Assembly (NCBI GenBank): GCA_003254925.1
Contig: QANZ01046620.1
Span: forward strand, 23,992-87,991
Source of the DNA: Chamaecrista fasciculata
Lineage: Eukaryota > Streptophyta > Magnoliopsida > Fabales > Fabaceae
Length of the DNA stretch: 64,000 nt
Direction of reading: 5' to 3'
Of this stretch, positions 36,175 through 49,040 are shown in pieces. Position 1 is the first letter of the stretch, and each line of letters starts with the position of its first letter. Below the pieces are notes generated by a model. It was not told the DNA's origin and made no database searches. It worked only from the letters and a program-made list of their open reading frames with translations. The position numbers were made by a program, and so were the translations under genes.

Positions 36175-36760
36175 TTAAAACAAGGGCAATTTACACTTTG
36201 GTACCCTATGGTTTGGTCATATTTCACCTTGGTACCATGTGGTTTAAAAAGTGACACTTTGGTACCCTGTGGTATTCTCTAATAACACTTTGGTACCCTT
36301 TTGGTGCTATTTTTTAATTTTACTCATAACAAATTTTGCAACAATTACATATTGAACCCAAATGTTTTCAGAAAATTACAAAAAAATCCTTGGATACATA
36401 TTATCTAGGCACTAAAATGAAAATTATAAAAACAAGTTGGGACTATTTTGTAATTCTATCTTCTGTCCTATATTTTTCAAAAATTATGTTTTGACCCTAA
36501 AAAATTTTATAGTTTTCATTTTAGTCCATGGATAATATGTATCCAGGGACCTGTTTGTAATTTTTTGAAAGTATTGGGGTTAATATGTAATTTTTGCAAA
36601 ATTTGTTATGGTTAAAATTACAAAATAGCTCCAAAAGGGTACAAAAGTGTTAATAGAGAATACCACAGGGTACCAAAGTGTCACTTTTTAAACCACAGGG
36701 TACCAAAGTGAAGTATGACCAAGCCACAAGGTACTAAAGTGTAATTTACCCTTAAAACAA
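36175..36760. mobile_element. Mutator-like non-autonomous element, 568 bp, complete
   Basis: Element 36184-36751 with a perfect 9-bp target duplication TTAAAACAA (36175-36183, 36752-36760). Ends GGGCAATTTACACTTTGGTA and, inverted, GGGTAAATTACACTTTAGTA; inverted repeats extend well over 100 bp with repeated TTTGGTACCCTGTGGT words. A 9-bp duplication with long G..C inverted repeats is the MULE signature. Units D (40995) and E (44875) keep the unbroken GAAATTAAAACAATGATCT sequence, a natural empty site. No coding capacity. Confidence 0.93.
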
Positions 36761-38940
36761 TGATCTTTAAGAAAATCAGGCCCACATATTTTTGAGTTAA
36801 ATGAGTTTTATTCTTCTTTTATTTTTGGACAAAAGATTATATGAGGTAAGTACTGGTATCCCACTAAGGTTAGGAAATACCTCTCGAACTCTTTGAGAAT
36901 TTATGAGAGGAATCTGCATATCACTCACCATATAAGATCCTCACATCAATCAAAGGATTTGAACTTTTGCCCTAGTGTTGTGGGGTAAATACGTAAATCT
37001 TAACCAACTATGTAATTTCTTATTATCTTGGATTCATCTTCAATTCAATTTGTCAAAAAATATGCCTTAATATTTTTTTTTAAAAAAAAATGAGTCAATC
37101 TTTTACTTGATGGTTTGAAAAGTAGTTCTTTTTTATGTAAAAACTTGTCTGGTTTTCGTTGAATTAGGATAAAAAGATGACGACTAATAAGTATACTGTT
37201 TGGTTCTTTCAGAGATTAAACTGTTTATTTGAATTTATCAAGGATCGAGTTGTTAGTTTATTCGTTAATGTTATTTACAAATTAAGAGTCAAATACTCAC
37301 ATGGGTCCTAAAAGTATGAGATGAATTACAAATTAAGAGTCAAATACTCACACGGGTCGAGTGTTGATTCAGGTGCAGGATACGAAAAATTTAAGTATCT
37401 AAGATAGGGATATGGATACACTAATACATATTTACATATCATATTTTGGAAAGTGTTTTTACCATCTCTTTTGAAACTCCAAGTTTTTTATTCATTAATA
37501 CAATAAAAACAAAGTTAATATAACCAACAAAAAAAATGGGTTACCAAAAGTTTAGGTGAGTTGGGCCTAAAGGCTCACCATGGTCAGGGCATGCTTCCAA
37601 TCTCCATCAACACTTAAAGATATACTTGCAAATTGCCTATCAACAAGGTCTTCACATCGATAGTGGGAATAGAACTCATGACATTGTGAGTTATGAGTCA
37701 ATTTCTTACCAACTAACCAACATTAATTGGCAACAAAAACATATTTAGATAAAAAGAAAAGCATGTTTTGCAAAAAAATATATAACGGATACATATTTTA
37801 CAATTCCCAAGAGGTACCCAAAAGTACCTAAAAAGTATCAATATCTAATGTGTAACTTTCTTGGATTGGGCACTATTTTTCTTCTGCGCCAATGTTTTCC
37901 CATGTGCCACCTTTTCTTATCATTAAGGAAATTTATGTTCTTTTTTCTTTCCTTTTTCTAATTTCCACAACTTATTTCGTCTTTCGTCCTTAACTTGTCC
38001 AATAGCTTGTTTCCAATTTTCCAATGTCTTGATTCGAGATTGATTTTCCTTTTTCTCACTTTCTTGTACGTTAATCAATTCATTTTTTCTTTATTTCCTT
38101 GAATTTAAATTTTTTATTGAAAGGGAAAGCTTTGGTGATTGGTCTTTCTTCTATTTAGGCTTATCCAATCCATCACCACTTTCAGTTTCATTTTTTAAAA
38201 AAAATCTGATTTTTTTTTTAAAAAAAGGACTAAATTGATTCATGCAAAAATATAAATTAAATTTTCTAAAATTTTTTTATTTAGACCGAATGTCCACAAA
38301 AAAGATGAGAAGCTAATCAATTTTATCAAGTGATTATAATATTTTAAGTTAGTATAATAATATTAATGTTATATTTTGAAAAGAGGTTGAAGATGAAACC
38401 AAGCGAAAGAAAAATAAAATAATGAAGTCTAACAGTAACATATAAGGAGCATATTTTTTGGCGTTCCATATTGAACAAACAAATTGTCACACTACAATTG
38501 ATGGACTGGATATTAAAAAGAATGTTGTGTAACCATGTACAGTTTAGCTTGTAAGCTTGTTAAATAAGTAAGAAAAAATAAAAATCTGATTAAATTCATG
38601 AAAGTATTTATAAGAAATAAACATTAAATTAACTTGGGCCAACTTCAAAAGAGAGTTGTTTTCAATGTTACTCGGCTTTAATTTAGGAATGAAAGTGCAA
38701 AATAATTTTTCTCTTTCATATTTTTCTATCACTCTCTTTGAGGATTGAAAGTGCAAAATAAAGACAACACTTTCTCAATTCATCCCACGGAATTTTGCTA
38801 CAATCTGTACAAACTCGAGTTCATATACATATTTTGAAAGTAGATATTCTAAAGTGAAGTGTCTGTGCACAGCCTTTTGAGAATCCAGACACTGATGTTA
38901 CTGAGCAGACGAAACAACTCCTAAAAATGTGAAATTATAA

Positions 38941-39684
38941 TCACAAATCGCAAGAGCTGAAGCTAATGTGTTCTTGTGTGACGGTTCTCAACCGAGCTTC
39001 TATGACATCCATGGATCGATAAGCTGGTAGGCAAAGTTCATTAAAGCATGTGTGTGACGATGCATGGAAGACGATCAAATGATGAGGACTTGTAAATGGT
39101 GATGGACTTAAACAAGCCTTGTAAGCTTTCAATTTGTAAGCACTTCACAGATATCTAGAAAAACAAAAGAGTCCTCCTTTCTTCGGCTGGCATTCTTTCA
39201 ACAGTCTAGTCAATTTAATTAGCTAAGCTTAGATATATGGACTTACATTGACAACAAAATAAATTGTGAGGGACCAATTACTGAGAAAAAAGTCAATAGG
39301 TAAGGGACTAAAATGGGATTTTAATCTTTCACTCTTTTGTTTAAACTTTAATAAAGTAGATATCCTACATACCTCCCAAAACCAAACAATCTGAGGATCA
39401 GTTTGTCTGTAGCCTTTATTCTCAACCCCATTCAACATCCAATCAAGATCTTCAAGCTCTAAACTTTGAAAGAACATCTGATGATTCTTTTTTGCGAAGA
39501 ATCTCAATAAAAGCTTGTGCAAAATGAGCCACCAGATCAGATATTGATGTTGCAAAATGATCCTTTATGAAAAGATCCACAAACTTGTCTCTGTTCTAGG
39601 TAAATCAATGAGTCGATATGATAATTTGATCACACCAATACTAGTTGTATCTTCACTTTCATCTTCATCATCTTTAGACGCCAT
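38941..39684 (-). pseudogene. UPL5-like HECT E3 ubiquitin ligase, 3' exons
   Basis: Minus-strand exons of the HECT C-lobe. Exon at 39373-39595: NRDKFVDLFIKDHFATSISD, LVAHFAQAFIEIL, then in a shifted frame FFQSLELEDLDWMLNG and ENKGYRQTDPQIVWFWE, followed by a GTATGT donor. Intron about 39206-39372 ends in CTAG. Last exon 39205-38941: VERMPAEERRTLLFF, IYKSSSFDRLP, SSHTCFNELCLPAYRSMD, VIEARLRTVTQEHISFSS. The order and wording match the UPL5-type C-terminus (SHTCFYRLC.PAY.SM..M..RL..ITQEH). The catalytic Cys of HECT ligases sits in the SHTCF motif and is present. Broken by at least two frame changes and a stop in LLFF*, and the acidic first segment (ATG at 39684, MASKDDEDESEDTTSIGVIK) is shared with other array units but does not join it in frame. 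Confidence 0.78.
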
Positions 39685-39741
39685 GATACTATACTAAGAC
39701 ACACAAACTATTGGGAAAGAGGGTGTGAATTTTTTGAGTCA

Positions 39742-40795
39742 GGCCAGGATGAATTGCCTTCTCGGACCGTTTTGCAAACAACCCGGTGTTAAAATGGGTT
39801 GACACGACAATTTTACTCAAAACCGTCAACCAATAGATTACCCGCCCGATTTCTTTTTCAACTTTCATTCAACCCATGAGAACAACCGAGTTTAGACTCC
39901 ATAGAAATAAAGAAGGATCATGAAAGAAGAAGAAGAAAGTAGATTCGTGATGGCAAGAACGCAGATCTGTAAACAAGAATGCTGAACATCAAGAAAGCAA
40001 CTTCTTTGTGAATTGATGGAAGAAGAAATGTTTTTGAGACTTGAGATTGTATCGTTGGAAGATGGAAAGTGATAACCAATAAGCTAAAAAGATGCAACGA
40101 CAAATATTAATGGTGGATAGAGAAATAGGTAGGTAGGTGAGAGTGAAATTGAATACTTGAAGATACAAAGATGGGTGATGTGAAAAAATGAGAGTGGCGG
40201 CTATTGAAGGGTCAGAGAGGATGAGATTAGGTTTAGGGTTTGAGAAATATTTTAAAGAATATTATATTTGGTAATTTTAAATTAAATATTTGTTTTTAAG
40301 ATAAAATCTTATCACTATAAATCATTAACTACTTAGAATTTTACCAAAAAAGTAACTACTTAACAAATCTGTAAACAATATCCACATGTAAAAGTAAATT
40401 TTTTTATTATTATTGATATTTAATGTGGATAAAATTAAAAAAAAATTAATAGAATTAAACTAACAAAATAATTTTTAACATTATCTTTAATGTACTATTT
40501 TCAAATTAAAATATTACCTCTATATATTTTTATTTTTTAATAAGAATATATATATTATATTTCAATTATTTATAATTTATTTTAAATTTAAATATTTTTA
40601 TTTTAAATTATATGTACTCTAAAATTTGAATTTAAATTTTATAGTATAACTTGATTTTGATATATATATATATATATTTAATATTTTTTAATTTGACCGA
40701 TTCAACAAGTGACCCAGTGATCCAGTAGTTGAACCATTAACCCGAACACTTTAACCCTTATCCGGGTCAATGACCGGTCCAAATTTCCGAACTAC
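39742..40795. mobile_element. Insertion of about 1.05 kb in unit C, type uncertain
   Basis: Other units read GGTGTGAAT.T.TTGACT.TTGG without interruption (for example 32005, 44665); here the phrase is split, leaving TTTTTTGA on the left and AGTTTTGA on the right, an imperfect 8-bp duplication. The right end has CCGGGTCAATGACCGGTCC, hAT-like wording. Left and right ends are not clearly inverted. No coding region recognised inside. Confidence 0.5.
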
Positions 40796-40796
40796 A

Positions 40797-43700
40797 GTTT
40801 TGACTATTGGTTTGGCCTCAACCTTGCCCTCCTTTTAAAGATGCTAAGGCGTACATAGTTTTCCTATTTTGATGATGGATGGTTTCTAGTGTTGATGGGG
40901 GATAGTTTATGTTTTGATCATGTGGATAGATTTTGGTTTTGATTGTAGATGGTCTCTAGCTTGCTCAAATAGTAGTTTCTAGTTTTTGAAATTAAAACAA
41001 TGATCTTTAAGAAAACAAGGCCCACATTTTTTTTTGAGTCAAATCAGTTTTATTCTCTTTTTTTTTACAAAAGAATAATTAAATGGGGTACGTATTGGTA
41101 TCCCAATAGGGTTAGGGAATACCTTTCAATCTCTTTGAGGATTTATGAGGGAATTTACATATCACTCACCACATAAGACCCTCACATCAATCAAAGAAAT
41201 CGAATTTTTGCCCTTGTGTTGCGGGGTAAATACCTAAATCTTAACTAACTGTGTAATTCCTTATTGGCTTGGTTTCATCTTCATTTCAATTTGTCAAAAA
41301 TTATGCCTTAATATATTTTTTAAAAGTAGTTCATTATTCTGTAAAAACTTGCCTGGATTTCGTTGAAGTAGGATAAAAATATGATGACTAATGAGTATAC
41401 TATTCGGTTCTTTCAGAGATTAAATGATTATTTTATTCTTTCAGGGATCGAATTGTTAGATTATTCGTTAATGTTATTAACAAATAAAGAGTTAAATACT
41501 CACATGGGTTCTAGAAGTATGAGATGAATTTCATATTAGTCCTAAGTGTTGAATATTAGTCATATATGTATGCAACTTGTTTTAAATTGGTCTTGTCATT
41601 AAAATTTGTAGGTTTCATTGGTTAAATGATAATCTCATCTAATATATATATGTCATTTTCTCTCTCTCTTATTGATCTTATCTTTAACTAAAGTTGTCAA
41701 CTCAAAATGTGTTTAACCCACTCATAGGTTGGCTATATTAACTCACTTTTTTTGTGAGTCGGGTTGATGAAATCTCAACTCACCAACAATTCTAATAAGT
41801 CATGTGGGTTGGCTCACCTAACTCGCGACCCATGGTGAGCTGACCTGATCAGTTGGTAGATTGACTCACCAACCTATTTATTTGATTTTTTTAAAAAAAT
41901 ATATTTTATATTTTAAAAATTTATATTCTTAAAATATCATGGTATGTAGAAAAGTATTAATTTTAATATATGAAAATAAGATAATTCATCAACATCTTAT
42001 AAATTTTAGTATTAAAAAATATTTTAAATATTAATAAAATTTATCTAGTTGTTAAACGAGTCAACCCGACTCAACAGTTTAGATGCTTAATTTGGCAAGC
42101 CAACTTGACAGAAGCCTGGCACACTAAGGATTATGGCTCCTGTGAGCCAACCCAAGTGAACACTAATTTTAAGTTGATGCTACACGTACATGATAAGGCT
42201 TAATTAATTAAGTTGTGTGGCATAACCCAGATAGAAAAGGAAAGAGATAAGAATGATAATTTATACTTAATTGGTAATTTAATTTATCGTGTAGTAATGT
42301 AATTGAGACAATGCTAGAAGGTGGGGCAGCTTTAATTTGTTTTCAAGTCACCTTACTAATAGAATTGATGTTTAGACAAATGCTTGGTTCTTTAGTTTTA
42401 CTTTTGTCTATTTTTAACCAGGAATGTTCCTATTTTGTTGTAATTGTATGTCTGGTGTTCTATTTGTTCATGAATTTTCTATCCAAAACATATACTCACG
42501 TCATGGCTTGGAAGGTTAAGAAGAAGAGGAACAGAAAGAGAAATCGTATGAACAATAAAAGTGGGCTTAATAAGACAAAAAAATCATTATAATAGTAAAA
42601 CAATAACAGATAAGAGATAACTCGAAGAAACAAGACACCAAAGGCTAAAGAGTTCTAATTACAAAACAAAGAAACAACTTGAAAAGATATTTCGAAGATC
42701 AACAAGAAAAGATACGGCATAAATAAAAGGGTAAATTACACTTTGGTACCCTGTGGTTTGACCCTATTTCACTTTGGTACCCTGTGGTTTGAAACCTGAC
42801 ACTTTAGTACCCTGAGGTTTGGACCTTTAACACATTGGTACCTTCAAAACGTTTTCCGTCCAATTTTAACGGAAATTTAGCATCTCACGTGCGCTTCTTC
42901 AACCAAATTTATCTCACTCTAATCTAAATTAAAGATCAAATTGGTATTCTCTCTAACCCAAACAAAATCAAAATCCTTCTTCAGCCTTCTCTATGTCTTC
43001 GTGTTCATCAAAATCTTTCTCCTCTCCAAAATCAAAATCGTGCCCCTTTCCAACCCAAACAAAATCTCTCCTCTATTCATATTTGCTCGAAAAAATTTCT
43101 CTCTCGCCGACTACGCTGTTTCCCCAAATCTTAGAAGAAGAGCTACTAATTCCCCTTCTGAAGCTGTTACTCGCTTTATACACATTCGCCGGAGCCTCCA
43201 TTCCAACAAATCGATATCGATTTGATGGATCTTCGATCTTCTGCTAATTAATCTTCTCTTCTATATTCGAAATAGTATCTACTATTGACAAAATTGAAGG
43301 TGGAATTAACTATGCCATTGTTGATTTACACAGATTAGCGAAAGAAAATGAGGATGGATCATGATGGAAGTTTTTGCTGAGAGAAAACTGAAAATGAGGT
43401 TGTTTTCTATATATCTGGACACCATGTCGGACGAAATCGAATCGACGATGTCAAAGTCTAGTTCCGCCGGTTACATCTTCCCCCTGCAGCGATTTCTGTT
43501 CGCGTTCCTTTGTAAAACTATGGTGGGAATCGACACTTCGCGGCACCCAAATATGGCGAAATCTGGGTACGTCGTGCTGGGTTTGGGTTGAGTGAAGATG
43601 AAGCCATCCACAACTTGCTCTTGGAGAGGAGAAAGATTTTGATGAACACGAAGACACAGAGAAGGCTGAAGAAGGATTTTGATTTTGTTTGGGTTAGAGA

Positions 43701-44672
43701 GAATACCAATTTGATCTTTAATTTAGATTAGAGTGAGATAAATTTGGTTGAAGAAGCGCACGTGAGATGCTAAATTTCCGTTAAAATTGGACGGAAAACG
43801 TTTTGAAGGTACCAATGTGTTAAAGGTCCAAACCTCAGGGTACAAAAGTGTCAGGTTTCAACTCACAGGGTACCAAAGTGAAATAGGGTCAAACCACAGG
43901 GTACCAAAGTGTAATTTACCCTAAATAAAATGCGGGTAAAAAATTAAAGATAATTGAGAAAGAATTAAGATATCTCCTCTTTTAGCCAAAATAAATATCA
44001 GGAGGATGATTGGTTTCATAACCTTCAATAATCAATATATACTAACAATATTACATTTTCAATTGTGATAAATCTCACTTAATACCTTACGCATAAAGAT
44101 ATTCAATTCTTCATGCCCAATCACATCAAATATAAAAAAAATATATTTCCTCATCATCATCATCATCTTCATTATCTAATGATTTAGATACTGTACTCAA
44201 CAGATTGTTACAAATTAAATGACATATATATGACACAACTGATAATTAAGCTTGATATAGAAGCGTCACATGGATAATAGTCTGGTCTGGGAGATTTAGG
44301 GGATATAGGAGCAGAGGTATGGTTAGGTGCAGAGATAGCATCCATCCTCTTGTTATGCCTCATTAGAAGGAAAAAGTGAGAGCAATGGAAATGAATATGT
44401 AGGGAAGACAGAAAACGAGGAAGCCTAATTTAAGAAAAGGGAGAGGGAAAGGGACAAATGGGATTTATAAACAAGAAAAAGAATGAGAAGAAAAAGGAAA
44501 TGAAGTGACCAAAAGACGAAAATATGAAAAGATGAAGTTTGTTAAATCAGTGAGTCGATATGATCATTTGATCACACCAATACCACTTGCATCTTCACTT
44601 CCATCTTCATCATCTTTAGTCGCCATGATTCTATAGTAAGATACATACAATTGGGAAGGAGGGTGTAAATGT
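40797..44672. repeat. Array unit D
   Basis: About 3.9 kb including the 1.19-kb Mutator-like element. Minus-strand leader MATKDDEDGSEDASGIGVIK at about 44627. Has the empty site for the unit-C element at 40995. A deletion relative to units A and E joins 42580 (AATAAGACAAAAAAATC) directly to downstream text. Confidence 0.75.
42720..43930. mobile_element. Mutator-like non-autonomous element, 1193 bp, complete
   Basis: Element 42729-43921 flanked by a perfect 9-bp duplication TAAATAAAA (42720-42728, 43922-43930). Terminal inverted repeats are about 300 bp (42729-43027 against 43620-43921), starting GGGTAAATTACACTTTGGTA on both sides and very similar throughout. The 43030-43620 interior is unique and GC-richer, with short frames on both strands but no recognised domain; it may be captured host DNA. 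Unit B (34826-34850) lacks the insertion. Confidence 0.92.
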
Positions 44673-47242
44673 TTTGGCTATTGGTTTGACCTCAACCTTG
44701 CTCTCCTTTTAAAGATGCTAAGCACATAGTTTTCTACTTTTGTTGTTTTCATGGTGGATGGTTTCTGGTATTGATGGTGGATATTTTATGGTTTTGATCA
44801 TTTGGATAGATTTTCATTTTGATGGTAGATGGTTTCTAGCTTACTCAAATAGTGGTTTCTAGTTTTTGAAATTAAAATAATGATCTATATGAAAACCAGG
44901 CCCACATTTTTATGAGTCAAATCGGTTACGTTCTTCTTTTTTTTCTGGACAAAAGTTTAAATTGGGTAAGTACTAGTATCTTATTAGGATTAGAAAATAT
45001 CTTTCAACCTCTTTGAAAATTTACGAGAGAAATTTACATATCACCCACCACATAAGGCCCTCATATTCATCATAGGATATGAACTCTCGCCCTTATATGT
45101 TGTGAGGTAAGTGCCTAAATCTTATCTAATGGTGACTAACGAGTATACTGTTTAATTCTTTCAGGGACTAAAATTCACAAAAAAAATTAAAATAAATATA
45201 ATTTTTTTGTGGTGGACATAAATTCTCTCAAATCCACTACTCTCCAATATTCATGAGTCCCTTTACATTCCCAAATAAAATTCAAAAAACAAAAAAACTA
45301 AACTAAATATAATTTTTTTTCCTGGAATCGTACCATTGAAACTAAAAATTATCCAAAACAAACGTTTTTATCATTTTTCTCTTATTTCTACCAAGAGTAA
45401 TGTGGGGATTATTTTGTTTTCTTCTTGATATCGATTGTTCTTCATTAATTGCCTTTAAACTAATTAGAGAATTGCTTTGGTTATAATGAATATAATACCA
45501 AAGAATTTCAACAAAAAAAAAAAAGAATATAATACTAAAGAAACCTTTCCCTAAAAATGGTGTGATCTAATAAATTCCATTGATCAATGAATCTAGTTAT
45601 ATAGAATATCGTAATCTATCTTTGACCAAATATAAATGAGTTTGAAATTAATAACTACAGTTTAAAAAGTAAAAAAAAAATTTAAAATTTTTTTTAGTAG
45701 CGTTATTAACTTGGTTTCATCTTCATTTCAATTTTTCAAAAACTATGCCTTAATAGTTTTTTAATAAAATTGAGTCGATTTTCTATATACTTCTCGATGA
45801 TTTGAAAAGTAGTTCATTTTTCTATAGAAACTTATATGTTTTTCATTGAATTAGGATAAAAGGATGATGGCTAACGATTATATTATTTGGTTCTTTTAGG
45901 GATTAAATTTTTTATTTTAATTTTTCAAGGATCGAGTTGTTAGTTTATGAGTTACTGTTAATTATTTTCAAATTAAAAGTCACATACTCACATGGGTCCT
46001 AAAATTATGAGATGAATTTCATATTAGACCTAAGTGTTTCATATTAGTCATATATGTATACGACTTGTTTCAAATTGGTCTTTAAAATTCATAGGTCTTT
46101 GTCATTAAATGATAATGTGGTCTAATATATATGTCATTTTCTCTCTCTTATTGGTGTTATCTTTAACTAGAGTTGTCAACTCAAAATGAATTTAACCCAC
46201 TGATGACAGGTTGGCCTATTTAACTCACTTATTTTTTTAGCCGAGTTGATGAAATCCTAACTCACCAATGATATATTCTAATAGGTCGTGTGGGTTGGCT
46301 CACCTAACCCGCGACCCATGGTGAGCCACCCCGATGAGTTGGTAGGTTGACACGATCACCAACCTATTTATTTGATTTTTTTTAAAAAAAAAACATCTTT
46401 AATATTTTAAAAGTATTAATTTTAATATATGAAAATTAGATAATTCATCAACATCTTATAAATTTTAGTATTAAAAAATATGTTAAATTTTAATAAAATT
46501 TAACTAGTGAGTTAAATGAGTCAATCTGGCTCACCAACTTAAATGCTTAATCGGTAAGCCGACTTGATAAAATCAGTCTCACTTAGAATTATGATTCTTG
46601 TGAGCCAACCCAAATGAACACTACTTTTAATGTTCATAGAACTTCTCTCTCTCCTCCACCTTCTCCTCATCATCTTCTTCTTCTAAGTCTCATCCATTTT
46701 TTTTTGTACCGCAGAAGTGCATTTGTCATACCCATTATCATATCGGATGATAATATTACAATACAAATGAATTCCATGAATCACTTCACCACAGGTTAAG
46801 GCCCAAGTTGCTTGGCATAACCTAGACAAAAAGGGAAAGAGATAATAACGATAATTTATACTTAATTGGAAATTTGATCTATCGTGCAATAACGTAACTG
46901 AGACATTTTAACAATAAAAGTGGGTTTAATAAGATATCTCAATATCTTCCCTTTTATTATTCCAACTTCTCAAACAATTGAGGAAGAGGTCACAATCATC
47001 TCTCAAACCCTCCTATTCTCCTCTCTAATTTCCATTTCAAACATACCCTTAATTGGAAAGAAGCATATTATCTTTATCCAAAATAATAATAGATTCTAAA
47101 ATCTTTCTTTATAGCCATTTTTTCCTAATAAAATAATAATAAAACAAAAACAGATAAGAGATAATTCATAGAGACAAACCTCCAAAGGCTAAAGTTCTAA
47201 TCAGCAATCATCCAAACAAAATATCAACAAATAATCTAATTT

Positions 47243-49040
47243 GATTATAATCGAGTAAACAAACAATTTGGTCCCCAAATTATTCAAGCTCCCATGAATT
47301 GGTCCTCAATTTATCAAAATTGTACAACCAGGTCCTCGAATTATGCTGACTCGTTGCACGTTGGTCCCTCCGTTAGCCAACCCGTCCAAAAAAGCTGATG
47401 TGGACCGTTAAGTGCTGACGTGGCACGTTAATTGCCACGTCAGCACACCTAAATGAAAAAAAAAAAAGAAATAGTGTCCCACATCATAAATTTTACATCA
47501 ACTCAGCATTTGCACCCAAAAAAAAAACCCTCTTAATGTCAAAACGCACGTTTATCTTTCTGACCATTTAGTCCCTTCACCATCAACTCAACCATTCGTA
47601 TTTTATACCTCCCAAAACACTTAGCCCCAAGCACCTTCACACCACCATCTTACCCATGAAACCCTAGACCATTCGAACCCCACACCCAAACCGTCGGCAT
47701 CGAACCCCACACCCAAACCATTCTCACCGTGGCTCGAACCCATCGAACCCACACGCGAACCGTTCACACCCACACCCAACCAATCGACCTCGAAACTGTT
47801 CAACCCAGACAAACCTAGTCCATCGAAACCCAATCCATCAAACCCATCAGACCCTAAACCCATCGAACCCAAGCCGACGTTGTTCGTGAAGCAAGTCGTC
47901 GTCGTTCGTGAAGCAAGCCGTCGCCGTTCGTGAAGCAAGCCATCGCTTTTGATCATCTTCTTCATCTCCATTGCTCTGTGTTTCTGAGATTGGGTGGACG
48001 TCACATATAGGGCACACCCTTGTCCATCAATTTTCGAAATAATTAATTTTCAGGGACCAATTTGTACAACGAAAATAACTAAATAAGTTTTTACGAGGAC
48101 CTATTTGTCCAGCTACATTTCAATACTTTTTTCTGTCAATATTATTCAGGGACTTATTAGTACAAACAAATCAACAGAAATATATAATTCGGGGACCATT
48201 TTGTATAAATGTGCTACTCTGGTCATTTACACAAAATCTTAGCCTTCTAATTTTTATCAGTCCAAGCAGTGAGCAATAACAAACGTCCACACCTGCACTT
48301 CTTAGTCACAGATTTTCTCTTTCTCGTTGACGAATCCATCACTCTCTCTTGCCCAAATGATCTTGCAGACCCTCTTGAAGAACTCATTACTATGACAAAG
48401 AAAATCTGAGCAATCAAAACATACCCACAAACCTCACCTTCGTCGATTGTTCGCCTCCATGGTTTTGGAGGTGCATACGGTTTGATTCCAACGGGAAGGC
48501 GATGAGTGGGTTCGATGATTTTGGTGCAAACGGTTGAAGGGTGCGTCTGATTCGTGAACTTGGTTTGGAGATGGTAGGGTTTGGTTCGAATGGAAGGTGA
48601 GTGGGTGAGAAAGGAAGAATTAGGGTTCGAATGGGTTGGAGGTTGGGGCTTAATGATTTTAGGTGTTTGAATTACTGGGTTAGGGACTGAATCATGCATT
48701 TTATGTGATAGGGACTAAAAAGTGTAGTTTTCGGCAAAAAAAAAAGACTAAAAAGTGTAGTTGATGCAAAATTTATGATGTGGCACACTATTTCTTTTTT
48801 TTTTTTCATTTAGGTGTGGTGACGTGGCAATTAACGTGCCACGTCAGCACTTAACGGTCCACATCACCAGCCTAACGGTCCACGTCAGCTTTTTTGGACG
48901 GGCTGGCTAACAGAGGGACCAACGTGCAACGAGTCAGCATAATTCGAGGACCTGGTTGTACATTTTTGATAAATCGAGGACCAATTCGTGTGAGCTTGTA
49001 TAATTCAAGGACCAAATTGTTAGTTTACTCGATTATAATC
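47243..49040. mobile_element. Mutator-like element with captured sequence, 1778 bp
   Basis: Element 47253-49030 flanked by a 10-bp duplication GATTATAATC (47243-47252, 49031-49040; note this word is its own reverse complement). Inverted repeats of about 260 bp start GAGTAAAC and include GGTCC words and GACGTGGCACGTTAATTGCC. The 1.2-kb interior is not repetitive MULE text: it carries a low-complexity ACCCACACC/CGAACCC stretch (47640-47960) and a GRF zinc-finger-like frame (48247-48387). No transposase, so a non-autonomous Pack-MULE-like element is the best reading. Confidence 0.85.
48247..48387 (-). pseudogene. GRF-type zinc finger N-terminal fragment in MULE
   Basis: 46 codons: MSSSRGSARSFGQERVMDSS, then KKCRCGRLLLLTAWTDKN and stop. 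The MSSS..SARS start and CxCG...(T)A.T(D/E)KN match small plant GRF-type zinc-finger proteins, which continue with PGRRF.GC; here the chain stops just before that segment, so the finger lacks its second half. It lies entirely inside the Mutator-like element and may be a captured exon. A longer open frame upstream (to 48699) has no recognisable domain. Confidence 0.6.

Larger units (their letters stand above)
35986..40796. repeat. Array unit C
   Basis: About 4.8 kb, enlarged by the Mutator-like element 36184-36751 and by about 1.05 kb inserted at 39742-40795. It is the only unit in which HECT ubiquitin-ligase exons are still readable. 37340-38930 holds no gene; 37550-37800 has direct-repeat-like text (CTCACC, TACCAAAAGT) without recognised ends. 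Confidence 0.7.

Noticed and set aside
42941-43709. Paired frames beginning MVFSLTQTKSKSFFSLL at both ends of the element
   Set aside because: They are the same sequence read from the two inverted-repeat arms of the Mutator-like element, not two genes.
47621-48004. 127-codon Gly-rich frame with GLG..GFDGLG repeats
   Set aside because: It arises from the ACCCACACC/CGAACCC low-complexity stretch inside the Mutator-like element; both the sequence and the frame look like simple repeat.
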